A stretch of 64,000 nucleotides of DNA from Variovorax sp. OAS795 (GCF_040546685.1 NZ_JBEPOH010000001.1:4898001-4962000); one strand, 5' to 3'. Shown: positions 39,327 through 48,492, counted from the first letter of the stretch. Numbers and translations are program-made. Notes: a model not told the origin generated them from the sequence alone.

Positions 39327-39992
39327 TTATGCAGTCCCGTTTGCAGCGGGCCGCAGCAGATGCGCATGGACCGCACCTGCCTTCAGGTAACGAAATTCAA
39401 CAAGGCCGACGGCAGCCAGCTCTTCGCCGCTCCAGCGGCGCGGCGCTTCCAGGTAGACCGCACCCGCGGCTTTCACGGCGCGTGCCGCGGCGCGCAGCGA
39501 AGGTTCGTACAGCGCCGCGTTGTCGAAAGGCGGGTCGAGGAACACGGCATCGAGGCTGCCCGCCGCGGTGCGTTCGAGCGCAGTGAGCCCGTTGCCCCGC
39601 TCGATGCGGACGGTTTCGGCCGAGAGCCTGGCCTTGGCGGCCTGGAGCTGGGCCACCAATGCGGCGTCCTGCTCGCACAGCAGCACGTTGGCGGCGCCGC
39701 GCGACGCGGCCTCGAGCCCGAGTGCCCCGGTGCCCGCGAAGGCATCGACGCAATGCCAGCCCGGCAGCTCGCCGCCGCTCGCGCCAGCCATGCTCGCGAG
39801 CCAGTTGAACAGCGTCTCGCGCACGCGGTCGGGGGTCGGGCGCAGGCCCGGCTTGTCGGCCACCGGCAGGCGGCTGCGCTTCCATTGGCCGCCAATGATG
39901 CGCACCTCGCGCGGCAGCGCTTTCGCACGCGCGGGCGGTGTCGATGGCTTCGAGGGGGAACGCTGGGCGGCTGCGGCTTTCTTCTGGGGCAT
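39327..39992 (-). CDS. rsmD: 16S rRNA (guanine(966)-N(2))-methyltransferase RsmD
   Basis: Methylates G966 of 16S rRNA. 221 aa. After a basic low-complexity N-terminus come [24 protein letters not shown], the SAM motif [13 protein letters not shown] and the catalytic D-P-P-F motif. The rsmD-coaD order is common in proteobacteria. Confidence 0.95.
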   Translation of the reverse strand: MPQKKAAAAQRSPSKPSTPPARAKALPREVRIIGGQWKRSRLPVADKPGLRPTPDRVRETLFNWLASMAGASGGELPGWHCVDAFAGTGALGLEAASRGAANVLLCEQDAALVAQLQAAKARLSAETVRIERGNGLTALERTAAGSLDAVFLDPPFDNAALYEPSLRAAARAVKAAGAVYLEAPRRWSGEELAAVGLVEFRYLKAGAVHAHLLRPAANGTA

Positions 39993-40078
39993 GGCGCGAG
40001 CTTAACGCCGCCGTGCGGGCGGGGCTGAAGCAGCGGCGCGTCGAAGGACCGCCTGGGCGGCCCGCCAGACGGCCTTGT

Positions 40079-41959
40079 CTAAACCGGGATGCGCTGGAAG
40101 ATCATCCCGCCGGCATGCAGCTCTTCCTTGCCGTCGCTGCGCACCATGTTCAGCTCCATCAGGTCTCGCCCGACGATGACGGGGATCTGCACGGTCATGC
40201 CGGCCTGATCGTCGTCGATCACGCGGACCACCTGCCCGTTGTCCAGCAGGACGTAGCCCGGCAACTCGGCCAGCTCGCCAATGTCCCAGATCCATGGCTT
40301 GAACCCCGGCAGCGAATCCTTCAGGTCGTTCACGCGCTGCCATCGGCTGCCCAGCCGTGCCTGCCACGCGGCTGGCAGCGGGGTGTCCAGCGGCGGCAGC
40401 CATTCACCGATGGGCTCCTCGGCCCAGTACAGCGAATGACTGGCAAGCGTGCGCTGGCTCAGGTAGCGGTGGCCGCCGACCGTCTGGAAGCGGTAGCAGA
40501 TGCTGCTTTGCCCCTCGGCCCACCAATAGCCATCGCTGCGCGCGCGCAAGGTTTGCACGACGACCCAGGGCGACTCCCATCGTTGCAAGGTCAGCGAGCC
40601 GTCGGCGGCGGCCCGCACTTGCAGGGGCGCGCTGAAGTTGGCATAGACACCTTCCAGCGCGGCGCGCTCGGGCGCAGGGGAGACGGGTGCGGGCACGGCG
40701 GACGCGAGGGGTGCCGCACGGCGCGCGCCGCGTTCGGCGGCCACGCGCACCATCAGCCCTTCGGCCAGCGCGGTCGGGTCGTAGTCCAGTCCACTGCCGG
40801 TGATCAGCATGGCCAGGCGCGCTTCGGGCAGCACGAACAGCTGCGTGCCGTAGAACTCGTAAGCGCCGCCTTTGCTCCAGGCGCGCACGCCGGCCGCTTC
40901 CAGCGCCGGCTGCTGAACCGAATCCCAACCCAGTCCCCAGCGCCACAGGGAAGACGCAGGGTCGGGGATGACGCGCGTGTGGGCGCGCTGGTCGCGGCCC
41001 ATTTCGCGCACCCCGTCGGCCGACACGATGCGCCGGCCTTCGTAGGCGCCCTCGTCCAGCAACAGGCGCGCCAGTTTCATCAGGTCGGTGGGCGTGGAGA
41101 CCACGCCGCCGCTCGCATAGTTCGCGGGCAACTCCTGTGGCAAGGCCTGCCCGTTTCTGTGCGCCTGGGCGAAGCTGCCCTCGGCCGCCGGCGCGAGCGC
41201 ATAGCCCGTGTGGCTCATGCCCAGCGGCGCGAAGATTTCGCGCTCGACAAAGGCGGGAAAGGCCAGCCCGCTGAGTTGCTTGACCAGCGGCTCCACCAGG
41301 GTGAAGCCGTCGTTGCAGTACATCGCCATGTCGCCTGGCTCGTGCTTCAGGCGCGATTGCGCGATGGCCGCCATCGTTTCCTGCGCGTAGTCCGGGTAGG
41401 GCACGGGATTGCCGCCATTGCGGTAGTTGTTGCCCGGCACGCCCGATGCGTGCGAAATCAGATGGCGTACGGTGATGCGGGTGTAGCCCTCGGAGCGCAT
41501 GCGAAAGGCGGGCAGCAGTTCGGCCAGCGGCTGGTCCAGCGTAAGTTGGCCGCGATCGCGCAGGATCATCACGGCCAGCGCCGTGACCACCTTGGAAATG
41601 GATGCCACGTTGAAGCGCGTGTCGGGCGTGGCCAGCAGGTTGCGCTGGCGGTTGGCAAAGCCAAAGGCTTCGCGCCACACCACGCGATCCCCGGCCAGCA
41701 GGGCCACCGACACGGCGGCGGTCTGGCTGTCGCTGCGGCCCAGCGCCGTGCGTATTGCGTCGCGGCACCAACGCACGGACTCGGGCTCAGCCTCGGGCTC
41801 CGTCGGTACGGCGGACCACGAGGGCCCGCTGGAGCCACCGCCACAGGCCTGCAGCAGGGGCGAGGCCAGCCCCGCCGCCGCCAGGCCCAGATAGCGGCGG
41901 CGTGAGACGCCGGCCTGTGAAGTTTCGGGAGGCATTGGGGCGTGGCGGGCTGGGCGCAT
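40079..41959 (-). CDS. Beta-lactamase-fold serine hydrolase, lipoprotein
   Basis: 626 aa class C beta-lactamase-like domain followed by an all-beta C-terminal domain. S-x-x-K is S-I-S-K in N-V-A-S-I-S-K; the second motif reads Y-C-N; a K-G-G in W-S-K-G-G is the likely third. The N-terminus has S-R-R-R-Y-L-G-L-A-A-A-G with a lipobox-like L-L-Q-A-C, so it is exported, possibly by Tat, and lipid-anchored. A role as esterase, peptidase or beta-lactamase is not settled. An AT-rich palindrome lies upstream at 42087. Confidence 0.8.
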   Translation of the reverse strand: MRPARHAPMPPETSQAGVSRRRYLGLAAAGLASPLLQACGGGSSGPSWSAVPTEPEAEPESVRWCRDAIRTALGRSDSQTAAVSVALLAGDRVVWREAFGFANRQRNLLATPDTRFNVASISKVVTALAVMILRDRGQLTLDQPLAELLPAFRMRSEGYTRITVRHLISHASGVPGNNYRNGGNPVPYPDYAQETMAAIAQSRLKHEPGDMAMYCNDGFTLVEPLVKQLSGLAFPAFVEREIFAPLGMSHTGYALAPAAEGSFAQAHRNGQALPQELPANYASGGVVSTPTDLMKLARLLLDEGAYEGRRIVSADGVREMGRDQRAHTRVIPDPASSLWRWGLGWDSVQQPALEAAGVRAWSKGGAYEFYGTQLFVLPEARLAMLITGSGLDYDPTALAEGLMVRVAAERGARRAAPLASAVPAPVSPAPERAALEGVYANFSAPLQVRAAADGSLTLQRWESPWVVVQTLRARSDGYWWAEGQSSICYRFQTVGGHRYLSQRTLASHSLYWAEEPIGEWLPPLDTPLPAAWQARLGSRWQRVNDLKDSLPGFKPWIWDIGELAELPGYVLLDNGQVVRVIDDDQAGMTVQIPVIVGRDLMELNMVRSDGKEELHAGGMIFQRIPV

Positions 41960-42086
41960 GAAGGCGAATTCCTTGTTTGAAGGGTCGAAGGCGCCGAGCC
42001 CAGGAGTGGCATTCGCCTGCGCGCGCAAGGGGCCGGTCGCGAGGAACGAAATGCGATCGGCAACTTGAGTCTTTGCCGACCTTAAT

Positions 42087-42110
42087 GACAAAGTAATACG
42101 TATTATTGTC
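42087..42110. promoter_or_regulatory. AT-rich palindrome, candidate operator of the serine hydrolase
   Basis: A perfect 12-bp palindrome TAATACGTATTA flanked by GACAA and TTGTC arms. It lies about 130 bases upstream of the hydrolase start, in an AT-rich patch that stands out from the GC-rich surroundings. A possible minus-strand -10 (TAATAC or ATAATA) falls inside it. No adjacent regulator is recognised. Confidence 0.5.
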
Positions 42111-42197
42111 GAGTCGGCATCGCTTGAAACACACTTTTCCGAAAGATTCAAACCAAAGACACGACTGCGCCTCAAGGTGGCTTTGTGCAGACGTTCC

Positions 42198-42833
42198 CTA
42201 GGCGCCCAGGAGGGCACGCCGCGCGAGCAACGCCGCCAGGACCAGCATCGTGCCGCCGATCAACGCGTCGAGCATTCGCCAGGCACGCGGACGCGCAAAC
42301 ACCGGTGCCAGCCACCGCGCACCGAAACCCAGCGCCGAGAACCACAGCGCGCTGGCCAGCGCCGAGCCCGCGACGAACCAGCCTTTGAGCGAGCCGCCAT
42401 ACTGCGCGCCGGTGCTTCCCACGAGCAGCACGGTGTCGAGATAGACATGGGGGTTCAGCAAGGTGAAACCCGCCGCCTGGGCCAGCACGGCCGCGCGCGA
42501 AAGCGATGCGCCTTGCGCGGCCGCCTGCAGCGTGCCGGCGCGCCGCGACCGCCAGAGCGCCCGCAAGCCGTACGCGCCAAGAAACAGTGCGCCGAGTCCC
42601 GCCAGCGCGGTGGCGAATGCGGGCCGGCCTTGCAGCGCCTGCGCCATGCCGGCCACGCCCGCTGCGATCAGCACCGCATCGCTGGCGGCGCAGAACAGCA
42701 CCACGGCGCTCACGTGCTCGCGCCGCAGGCCCTGGCGCAGCACATACGCGTTCTGCGCGCCGATGGCGACGATGAGCACCAGGCTCATGAAGAGCCCGTT
42801 GATGAATGCGGCGGTGATCTGTTCGTAAGCCAT
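42198..42833 (-). CDS. argO: LysE/ArgO family amino acid exporter
   Basis: 211-aa inner-membrane protein with about six hydrophobic segments. Residues I-V-A-I-G-A-Q-N-A-Y-V-L-R-Q-G near 25 are the LysE/ArgO signature; G-F-T-L-L-N-P-H-V-Y-L-D-T fits the second half. It exports basic amino acids (arginine/lysine or analogues). It is divergent from an ArgP-like regulator, the same pairing as lysE-lysG and argO-argP. Confidence 0.9.
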   Translation of the reverse strand: MAYEQITAAFINGLFMSLVLIVAIGAQNAYVLRQGLRREHVSAVVLFCAASDAVLIAAGVAGMAQALQGRPAFATALAGLGALFLGAYGLRALWRSRRAGTLQAAAQGASLSRAAVLAQAAGFTLLNPHVYLDTVLLVGSTGAQYGGSLKGWFVAGSALASALWFSALGFGARWLAPVFARPRAWRMLDALIGGTMLVLAALLARRALLGA

Positions 42834-42875
42834 GGCGCAAGCTTGCCGCCGCGGCCCCGTTAACTCAAACTAAAC

Positions 42876-42902
42876 TTCCTAAGCCAGATTCAGTTTTCCT
42901 AA
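42876..42902. promoter_or_regulatory. Direct repeats TTCCTAA spaced 20 bp between argO and argP
   Basis: TTCCTAA at 42876-42882 recurs at 42896-42902, exactly two helical turns apart, within the 81-base divergent spacer. It is a candidate regulator-binding array; the GGAGG ribosome site of argP follows directly. Confidence 0.45.
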
Positions 42903-42914
42903 TCCGGAGGATGC

Positions 42915-43832
42915 ATGCTCGACTACGCCGCCCTCAATGCACTGGCCGCCGTGGTGCGCGAAGGCAGCTTCGAGCGCGCGGCGCGCGCGCTGAACGTCAC
43001 GCCCTCGGCCGTTTCGCAACGCGTGAAGCTGCTCGAGGAGCGCACGGGCGGCGCGCTGCTGGTGCGCGGCCAGCCCTGCGTGGCTACCGAGGCCGGACAG
43101 CAGCTGTGCCGCCACATCGAGCGCGTGGGCATGCTGGAGCACGAGTTGCGCGACGCGCTCCCGGCGCTCGGCATGGGCGGCGCAAGCGGCAGCGCGGCCG
43201 AGCGGGTCACGGTGCGCGTGGCGGTGAACGCCGACAGCCTCGCCACCTGGTTCATGGCGGCCGCATCCGCCTTTGCACGGCAGGAGGAATCCGCCCTGCT
43301 GGACCTGACCGTGGACGACCAGGACCACACGGCCGAGCGCCTGCGAAGCGGTGCGGTGCTGGCCGCTGTCACCGCACTGGCGCAGCCGGTCGCGGGCTGC
43401 AACAGCGAAGCGCTGGGCGCCATGCACTACGTGGCCGCCGCGAGCCCCGGGTTCGTGCGCCGCCATTTCGGCAAGGGCGTGGGTGCGCGGACCCTGGCCC
43501 AGGCGCCGAGCCTGGTGTTCGACCGCAAGGACCGGCTGCAGGCGCGCTGGGTGCGGCGCATCTGCCATCGCAGCATCGAGACGCCCCGCCACTGGCTGCC
43601 CTCCGCGCCCGGCTTCGTCGACGCGGCGTGCGCCGGCATGGGCTGGGGGATGCTTCCGGCCAGCATGGCGGCCGAAGCGCTGCGCACGGGCGCGCTGGTC
43701 GAACTGGTGCCGGACTCCACGCTGCAGGTGCCGCTCTACTGGCAGCAGGCGCGCGCGGCGCCGCAACTGCTGGAGCGGCTCAAGGCGGCGGTGCGCACCG
43801 CCGCCGCGAGCGGCGCGCACGCGCTGGGCTGA
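42915..43832 (+). CDS. argP: LysR family regulator ArgP/LysG
   Basis: 305 aa. Helix-turn-helix: L-A-A-V-V-R-E-G-S-F-E-R-A-A-R-A-L-N-V-T-P-S-A-V-S-Q-R; the V-T-P-S-A-V-S-Q-R-V-K-L-L-E motif is that of ArgP/IciA. The divergent exporter and family make argO the likely target, with lysine/arginine as effector by analogy. The ATG at 42915 has GGAGG at 42906-42910. Confidence 0.9.
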   Translation: MLDYAALNALAAVVREGSFERAARALNVTPSAVSQRVKLLEERTGGALLVRGQPCVATEAGQQLCRHIERVGMLEHELRDALPALGMGGASGSAAERVTVRVAVNADSLATWFMAAASAFARQEESALLDLTVDDQDHTAERLRSGAVLAAVTALAQPVAGCNSEALGAMHYVAAASPGFVRRHFGKGVGARTLAQAPSLVFDRKDRLQARWVRRICHRSIETPRHWLPSAPGFVDAACAGMGWGMLPASMAAEALRTGALVELVPDSTLQVPLYWQQARAAPQLLERLKAAVRTAAASGAHALG

Positions 43833-43841
43833 AAAGGCCGC

Positions 43842-45188
43842 CTACTGCTTTCCGCCCACCACCACGGTCACCATGCGCGCGGGCTGCAGCTTGCGCGCAA
43901 AGGCGGCGCGGACTTCGTCCGCCGTGACCGCGTTCATGCGCGCGGTCCAGGTGTCTAGGTAGTCGAGCGGCAGGTCGAACCAGGCGATGTTGGCGACGTT
44001 GCCGATGAGCTTGCGGTTGCTGTCCAGCAAGAGCGGAAAGCCGCCGATCAGGTTGTCCTTCGCGGCCTTGAGCTCGGCGGCGGTCGGGCCCTCGGCCACG
44101 AACTTCGCGACCACGTCGCGCGAGACCTTGACGGCTTCCTCGGCCTGGTCGGGCCGCGTCTGGAAACCCACGCGGAACGCACCGGCATCCAGGCCCGGCG
44201 AAAACCCGCTGTACACGCTGTAGGCCAGCCCGCGCTTCTCGCGCACCTCGCTGGTCAGCCGCGAGACGAAGCCGCCGCCGCCCAGCACGTAGTTGCCGAG
44301 CGTGAGCGCGAAGTGGTCCGGGTCCTTGCGCGGGTAGCCCGGCTGGCCGATCAGCACATGGGCCTGCGCCGAAGCGAACGGAATGCGCTCGTCCTTGGGC
44401 GCCGCGAGTGCGGTCACAGGTGCAATCGCGGGCAGCGGCGTGCAGGCCTCGGGGCCGGGCAGCCGCGAGAGCAGCGCGGTGGCCATGGCTTCCGCCTCGG
44501 TCCGGGTCACGGCACCCACGATGCTGAGCTTGGCGCGGCACGGCACGATGAGTTGCTGGTAGCGCTGGCGCATGGCCGCGGTGTCGATCCGCGCGAGCGT
44601 GGCTTCGGTGACCTCCTGCCCGTAGGGATGCATACCGTAGACGCCTTGCGCGAAGGCGCGGCCTGCGATGGTCGCGGGCTTGGTGTTGGCTTCTTTCAGC
44701 GAGGCATTGATGCGCTCGCGCTCGCGCTGCCAGATGTCGTCGGGGAACGCCGGCTCGCCGATTTCGCGGGAGGCCAGTGCCACGACCTTGGCCAGCAGCG
44801 CAGGGTCGGACAAGGTGCGCAGCGAGTAGCTCGCGCGGTCGTTGCCCGCGCTGGCGTTGAACTCCGCGCCCAGGTCGGCCCACGCTTCGCCGAGCGCGTT
44901 CTCGTCGAGTGCCGGCTCGCCGTTCTTGCCAGCACGCACGCCTTTCTCGACCATGGTTGCGCTCACGCTCGCCAGGCCGGCCTGCGCAGCCGGATCGCGC
45001 CGGCTGCCGGCGTCGAAGTCGATCTGCACGTCGACGATGGGCAGCGCCTGGGTCGACACGAGGTAGATTTTCGCGCCGCTCGCGAGCGTCCAGTGCTCGA
45101 TCGGCAGTGCCGCCTGCGCGGCGTGGATGCCCGTGGCGGCAAGGGCGGCGAACAGAACGGATCGCAGGGTTTTTTTCATGGGGGTCAT
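43842..45188 (-). CDS. M16 family peptidase-like protein, HxxEH missing (probable non-catalytic subunit)
   Basis: 448 aa with a signal peptide (M-K-K-T-L-R-S-V-L-F-A-A-L-A-A-T-G, cleavage near A-Q-A). It has the M16 fold, but where active M16 proteins carry HxxEH it reads A-S-V-S-A-T-M-V-E-K-G, so zinc binding is lost. The C-terminal half keeps the R/Y substrate motif region (R-L-T-S-E-V-R-E-K-R-G-L-A-Y-S-V-Y). It lies 13 bases after the active M16 gene and probably forms a heterodimer with it. Periplasmic. The ATG at 45188 has GAGAGG upstream. Confidence 0.9.
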   Translation of the reverse strand: MTPMKKTLRSVLFAALAATGIHAAQAALPIEHWTLASGAKIYLVSTQALPIVDVQIDFDAGSRRDPAAQAGLASVSATMVEKGVRAGKNGEPALDENALGEAWADLGAEFNASAGNDRASYSLRTLSDPALLAKVVALASREIGEPAFPDDIWQRERERINASLKEANTKPATIAGRAFAQGVYGMHPYGQEVTEATLARIDTAAMRQRYQQLIVPCRAKLSIVGAVTRTEAEAMATALLSRLPGPEACTPLPAIAPVTALAAPKDERIPFASAQAHVLIGQPGYPRKDPDHFALTLGNYVLGGGGFVSRLTSEVREKRGLAYSVYSGFSPGLDAGAFRVGFQTRPDQAEEAVKVSRDVVAKFVAEGPTAAELKAAKDNLIGGFPLLLDSNRKLIGNVANIAWFDLPLDYLDTWTARMNAVTADEVRAAFARKLQPARMVTVVVGGKQ

Positions 45189-45201
45189 GGGATGCGGCCT
45201 C

Positions 45202-46653
45202 TCAGCGCAGCTCGCCCTGGGGCGCTGCAAATCCGCGGCCGCGGGGCTTGGCGTCCAGCGGCAGGGGCCGCAGGGTCGCCACGGTGAGCTGGTCGTCTCC
45301 GAAGTACTTGCCGGCCACCGCCTGGACCTGCGCCGGCGTCACCGCCTGCAGCTTGGCGACGACCCGCGCGCTGGTGTCCAGCGGCAGGCCCTGCACCCAG
45401 TTGCTGCCGAGTTCGCGGGCCTGCGCCATCACGGAATCGCGCTTGTAGGTTTCGCTCGCCACCCATTGCGTCTTGACCCGCGCGAGTTCGGCCTCGCCCA
45501 CGCCCTCCTTCGCGACGCGTGCCACTTCGGCCCGCAGCGCGGCCTCGACCGTCTCGGCGCTCTTGCCGTTCGCCGGCACGCCCACGAGCATGAACAGCTG
45601 CGGTCCGCGTCCCGCGAGCCCCGAATAGGCGCCGACCGAATCGGCCACGCGGTTCGGGCCCTGCGTCAGCGCGCGGTCGAGCCGCGCGCCCGTGTAGCCG
45701 TCGAGCACGGCCGACAGCACCGTGAGCGCCCACACATCGGAGTCGGCGGCGTCGATGCTGTCCAGCTGCGGAATGCGGAACGCGAGCGACACGTAGGCCT
45801 GCTCGGCCGGCGCCTTGAATTCGATGCGGCGGATGCCGCGCTGCGCGGGCTCGGTGCGCGGCTTGCGCGCGGGCACGGCGCGGGCCGGAATGCCGCCGTA
45901 GTACTTCTCGGCCAGGGCGCGCACCTGCGCCACGTCGACGTCGCCGACCACCACGACGGCGGCATTGGCGGGCACGTACCAGCGGCGGAAGAAGGCGCGC
46001 GCGTCGTCGGGCGTCATGGCGTCGAGGTCGCTCATCCAGCCGACCACGGGCCGGTGGTAGGGCGATGCGGTGAAGACGGCCGCACTCTGCTGTTCGCCGA
46101 GCAAGGCGCGCGGCTGGTCCTCGGTGCGCAGGCGGCGCTCTTCCTTGACCACCTCGATCTCGCGCTTGAACTCGTCGTCGGACCACTGGTTGTTGGCGAA
46201 GCGGTCCGACTCGAGCTTCATGACCTGCTCCAGGCTCGCCACCGGGATCTGCTGGTAGTAGCCGGTGTAGTCGCGCGTGGTGAACGCGTTCTCCTGCCCG
46301 CCCAGCGCGGCCACGCGGCGCGAGAACTCGCCGGGCTTGATGTCCTTGGTGCCCTTGAACATCATGTGCTCGAGCACGTGGGCCACGCCCGAGGTGCCGT
46401 CCACCTCGTCGACCGAGCCCACGCGTACCCAGACCATCTGCACCGCGGTGGGCGCGCGCCGGTCGGGCAGCACCAGCAGCGTCATGCCGTTGGCGAGGGT
46501 GAACTGCTGGGGCGCGGGTGCCGCTGCGGCGGCGGGCGATGGAGCGGCTGGAGCCGGTGTGGACTGGGCCTGCGCAGGCATGGCCCACAGCGCAGAAAGC
46601 GCCATTGCCAGCACCGCACCGGACGCAGCACGGCGTGGCGAGGGGTGTTTCAT
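45202..46653 (-). CDS. M16 family zinc metallopeptidase
   Basis: 483 aa with a signal peptide and Ala/Pro-rich linker. The inverted zinc motif H-V-L-E-H is present near residue 90-95, with the downstream E in the E-V-V-K-E-E-R-R-L region. The periplasmic M16B-type enzyme cleaves peptides inside an enclosed chamber. It is the catalytic partner of the following gene. It is divergent from ftsY with 29 bases between starts. Confidence 0.92.
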   Translation of the reverse strand: MKHPSPRRAASGAVLAMALSALWAMPAQAQSTPAPAAPSPAAAAAPAPQQFTLANGMTLLVLPDRRAPTAVQMVWVRVGSVDEVDGTSGVAHVLEHMMFKGTKDIKPGEFSRRVAALGGQENAFTTRDYTGYYQQIPVASLEQVMKLESDRFANNQWSDDEFKREIEVVKEERRLRTEDQPRALLGEQQSAAVFTASPYHRPVVGWMSDLDAMTPDDARAFFRRWYVPANAAVVVVGDVDVAQVRALAEKYYGGIPARAVPARKPRTEPAQRGIRRIEFKAPAEQAYVSLAFRIPQLDSIDAADSDVWALTVLSAVLDGYTGARLDRALTQGPNRVADSVGAYSGLAGRGPQLFMLVGVPANGKSAETVEAALRAEVARVAKEGVGEAELARVKTQWVASETYKRDSVMAQARELGSNWVQGLPLDTSARVVAKLQAVTPAQVQAVAGKYFGDDQLTVATLRPLPLDAKPRGRGFAAPQGELR

Positions 46654-46682
46654 AGAATGGGTCGGATTGTAAAAAGCTTCCG

Positions 46683-47924
46683 ATGTTCAGTTTCTTCAAG
46701 AAAAAACCGCCTGCCGAATCCCCGGCCGTGCCGGCGCCCTCCCTGGCCGCCGAGCCTGCACCGCCCCCCGAGCCCGCGCCCGCGCGCTCGGTGTTCTCGC
46801 CGTCGAGCTGGTTCGGCTCGAAGCCCGCCGTGGAGGAAGCTGCGCCTGCGGCGCCCGTGGCACCGCCGCCGCCCGTTCTCCCTCCTCCACCCGCTCCCCC
46901 CGCGCCTTTGGCCGCCGCGCCGGCTCCGACCCCTGCCGCTGCTCCCGCCCCTGAGCCGGCACCCGCGCCTGCCGAGCCGGTTGCCCCCCCGCCCGCACCC
47001 CTCGCCGACCCGGCCCTGGCGGCCGAGCGCAAGGGCTGGTTCGACAAGCTCAAGACCGGCCTGCGCAAGACCGGCACCGGCATCCAGGCGGTGTTCGTCA
47101 ACGCCCAGATCGATGAGGCGCTCTACGAGGAGCTCGAATCGGCCCTGCTGATGGCCGACGCCGGCGTCAAGGCCACCGAATTCCTGCTCGACGACCTGCG
47201 CGGCCGGGTCAAGCGCCAGATGGCGACCGACGCGTCGCAGGTGAAGCGGCTGCTGGCCGACGCCATCACCGACCTGCTCAAGCCGCTCGAGAAGCCGCTG
47301 GTGATCGGCCAGTTCACGCCGACGGTGATCATGGTGGCGGGCGTCAACGGCGCCGGCAAGACCACCTCCATCGGCAAGCTCACCAAGCACCTGGCCAACG
47401 AGGGCGCATCGGTGCTGCTCGCGGCGGCCGACACCTTCCGGGCCGCGGCGCGCGAGCAATTGCTGGTCTGGGCCGACCGCAACACTGTCGAGATCGTGAG
47501 CCAGGAAGGCGGCGACCCGTCCGCCGTCAGCTTCGACGCCGTGACGGCCGGCAAGGCGCGCGGCAAGGACGTGGTGTTGGTCGACACCGCGGGCCGGCTG
47601 CCCACGCAGCTGCACCTGATGGACGAGCTCAGGAAGATCAAGCGCGTAGTCACCAAGGCCGACGCCACGGCGCCGCACGAGGTGCTGTTGGTGATCGACG
47701 GCAACACGGGCCAGAACGCATTGGCGCAGGTCAGGGCCTTCGACGAGACGCTGGGCCTCACCGGCCTGGTGGTGACCAAGCTCGACGGCACGGCCAAGGG
47801 CGGCGTGCTGTGCGCCATTGCGCGCGAGCGTCCGATCCCGGTCTATTTCATCGGCGTGGGCGAGAAGCTCGAGGACCTCGAGACCTTCAACGCGCGCGAG
47901 TTCGCGCAGGCACTGCTGGGCTGA
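46683..47924 (+). CDS. ftsY: Signal recognition particle receptor FtsY
   Basis: SRP receptor GTPase for membrane-protein targeting. 413 aa. The N-terminus is M-F-S-F-F-K-K-K-P-P and then a long Pro/Ala/Glu-rich linker (residues 13-115). The NG domain has G1 G-V-N-G-A-G-K-T-T, R-A-A-A-R-E-Q-L, D-T-A-G-R-L-P-T, T-K-L-D-G-T-A-K-G-G. The acidic A domain of E. coli is replaced by the Pro/Ala linker. It shares a 29-base region with the divergent M16 gene. Confidence 0.96.
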   Translation: MFSFFKKKPPAESPAVPAPSLAAEPAPPPEPAPARSVFSPSSWFGSKPAVEEAAPAAPVAPPPPVLPPPPAPPAPLAAAPAPTPAAAPAPEPAPAPAEPVAPPPAPLADPALAAERKGWFDKLKTGLRKTGTGIQAVFVNAQIDEALYEELESALLMADAGVKATEFLLDDLRGRVKRQMATDASQVKRLLADAITDLLKPLEKPLVIGQFTPTVIMVAGVNGAGKTTSIGKLTKHLANEGASVLLAAADTFRAAAREQLLVWADRNTVEIVSQEGGDPSAVSFDAVTAGKARGKDVVLVDTAGRLPTQLHLMDELRKIKRVVTKADATAPHEVLLVIDGNTGQNALAQVRAFDETLGLTGLVVTKLDGTAKGGVLCAIARERPIPVYFIGVGEKLEDLETFNAREFAQALLG

Positions 47925-48027
47925 CGCGGCAGCCGCTTGCTCCCGGATTCATAGCACTTGCCACCGGCTGCTCGCAGGGGCACCATCCGGAGACCCGCCG
48001 CACCGAACGGCGCCCTGGAGACACAAC

Positions 48028-48492
48028 ATGCTGCACACCGCCGACGCCCCCTTGGCGACCGGCGACCGCAAGGTCGACCGGCTGCTGGCCCACTATGGCG
48101 AAAGCCACCGCCATCCCACCAACGAGCTGATCCACTTCGTCGCGATCCCGGCCATCATGCTGAGCATCGTCGGCCTGCTGTTCGCGTTGCACCCCTGGGT
48201 GGCCTACGGCTTCGTGGCGGCGAGCCTCGTGTACTACGCCACCCTGCGCTCACCGGTGTTCCTGGCCACGATGCTCGCCGGAACGGCGCTGGTACTGGCG
48301 GCGGTGCATGCCATGGGGGCCCTTGTACTGCCGGTTTCCGCCGCCATCTTCGTCGTGGCATGGATCTTCCAATTCGTCGGCCACAAGATGGAAGACAGGA
48401 AACCTTCCTTCTTCGAAGACATCCAATACCTTTGGGTAGGGCCCCTTTTTGTACTTTCGAGGCTGTTTCTGCGCCTGGGTATCCGCTGGTAG
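48028..48492 (+). CDS. DUF962 (Mpo1-like) membrane protein
   Basis: 154 aa. It starts with a short soluble part (R-K-V-D-R-L-L-A-H-Y-G-E-S-H-R-H-P-T-N-E-L-I-H) and then about four membrane segments, ending with Q-F-V-G-H-K-M-E-D-R-K-P-S-F-F-E-D. This is the DUF962/YGL010w family, in yeast a dioxygenase (Mpo1) acting on 2-hydroxy fatty acids; the two histidines in conserved positions are visible. Function in bacteria is not established. GGAG precedes the ATG. Confidence 0.85.
   Translation: MLHTADAPLATGDRKVDRLLAHYGESHRHPTNELIHFVAIPAIMLSIVGLLFALHPWVAYGFVAASLVYYATLRSPVFLATMLAGTALVLAAVHAMGALVLPVSAAIFVVAWIFQFVGHKMEDRKPSFFEDIQYLWVGPLFVLSRLFLRLGIRW

Noticed and set aside
42087..42110. Possible origin or phage attachment site
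   Set aside because: The palindrome is not accompanied by DnaA boxes, integrase or tRNA overlap, so an operator is the simpler reading.
42911..42914. ATG just before the argP start
   Set aside because: It is out of frame with the regulator; GGAGG and the conserved start support ATG 42915.
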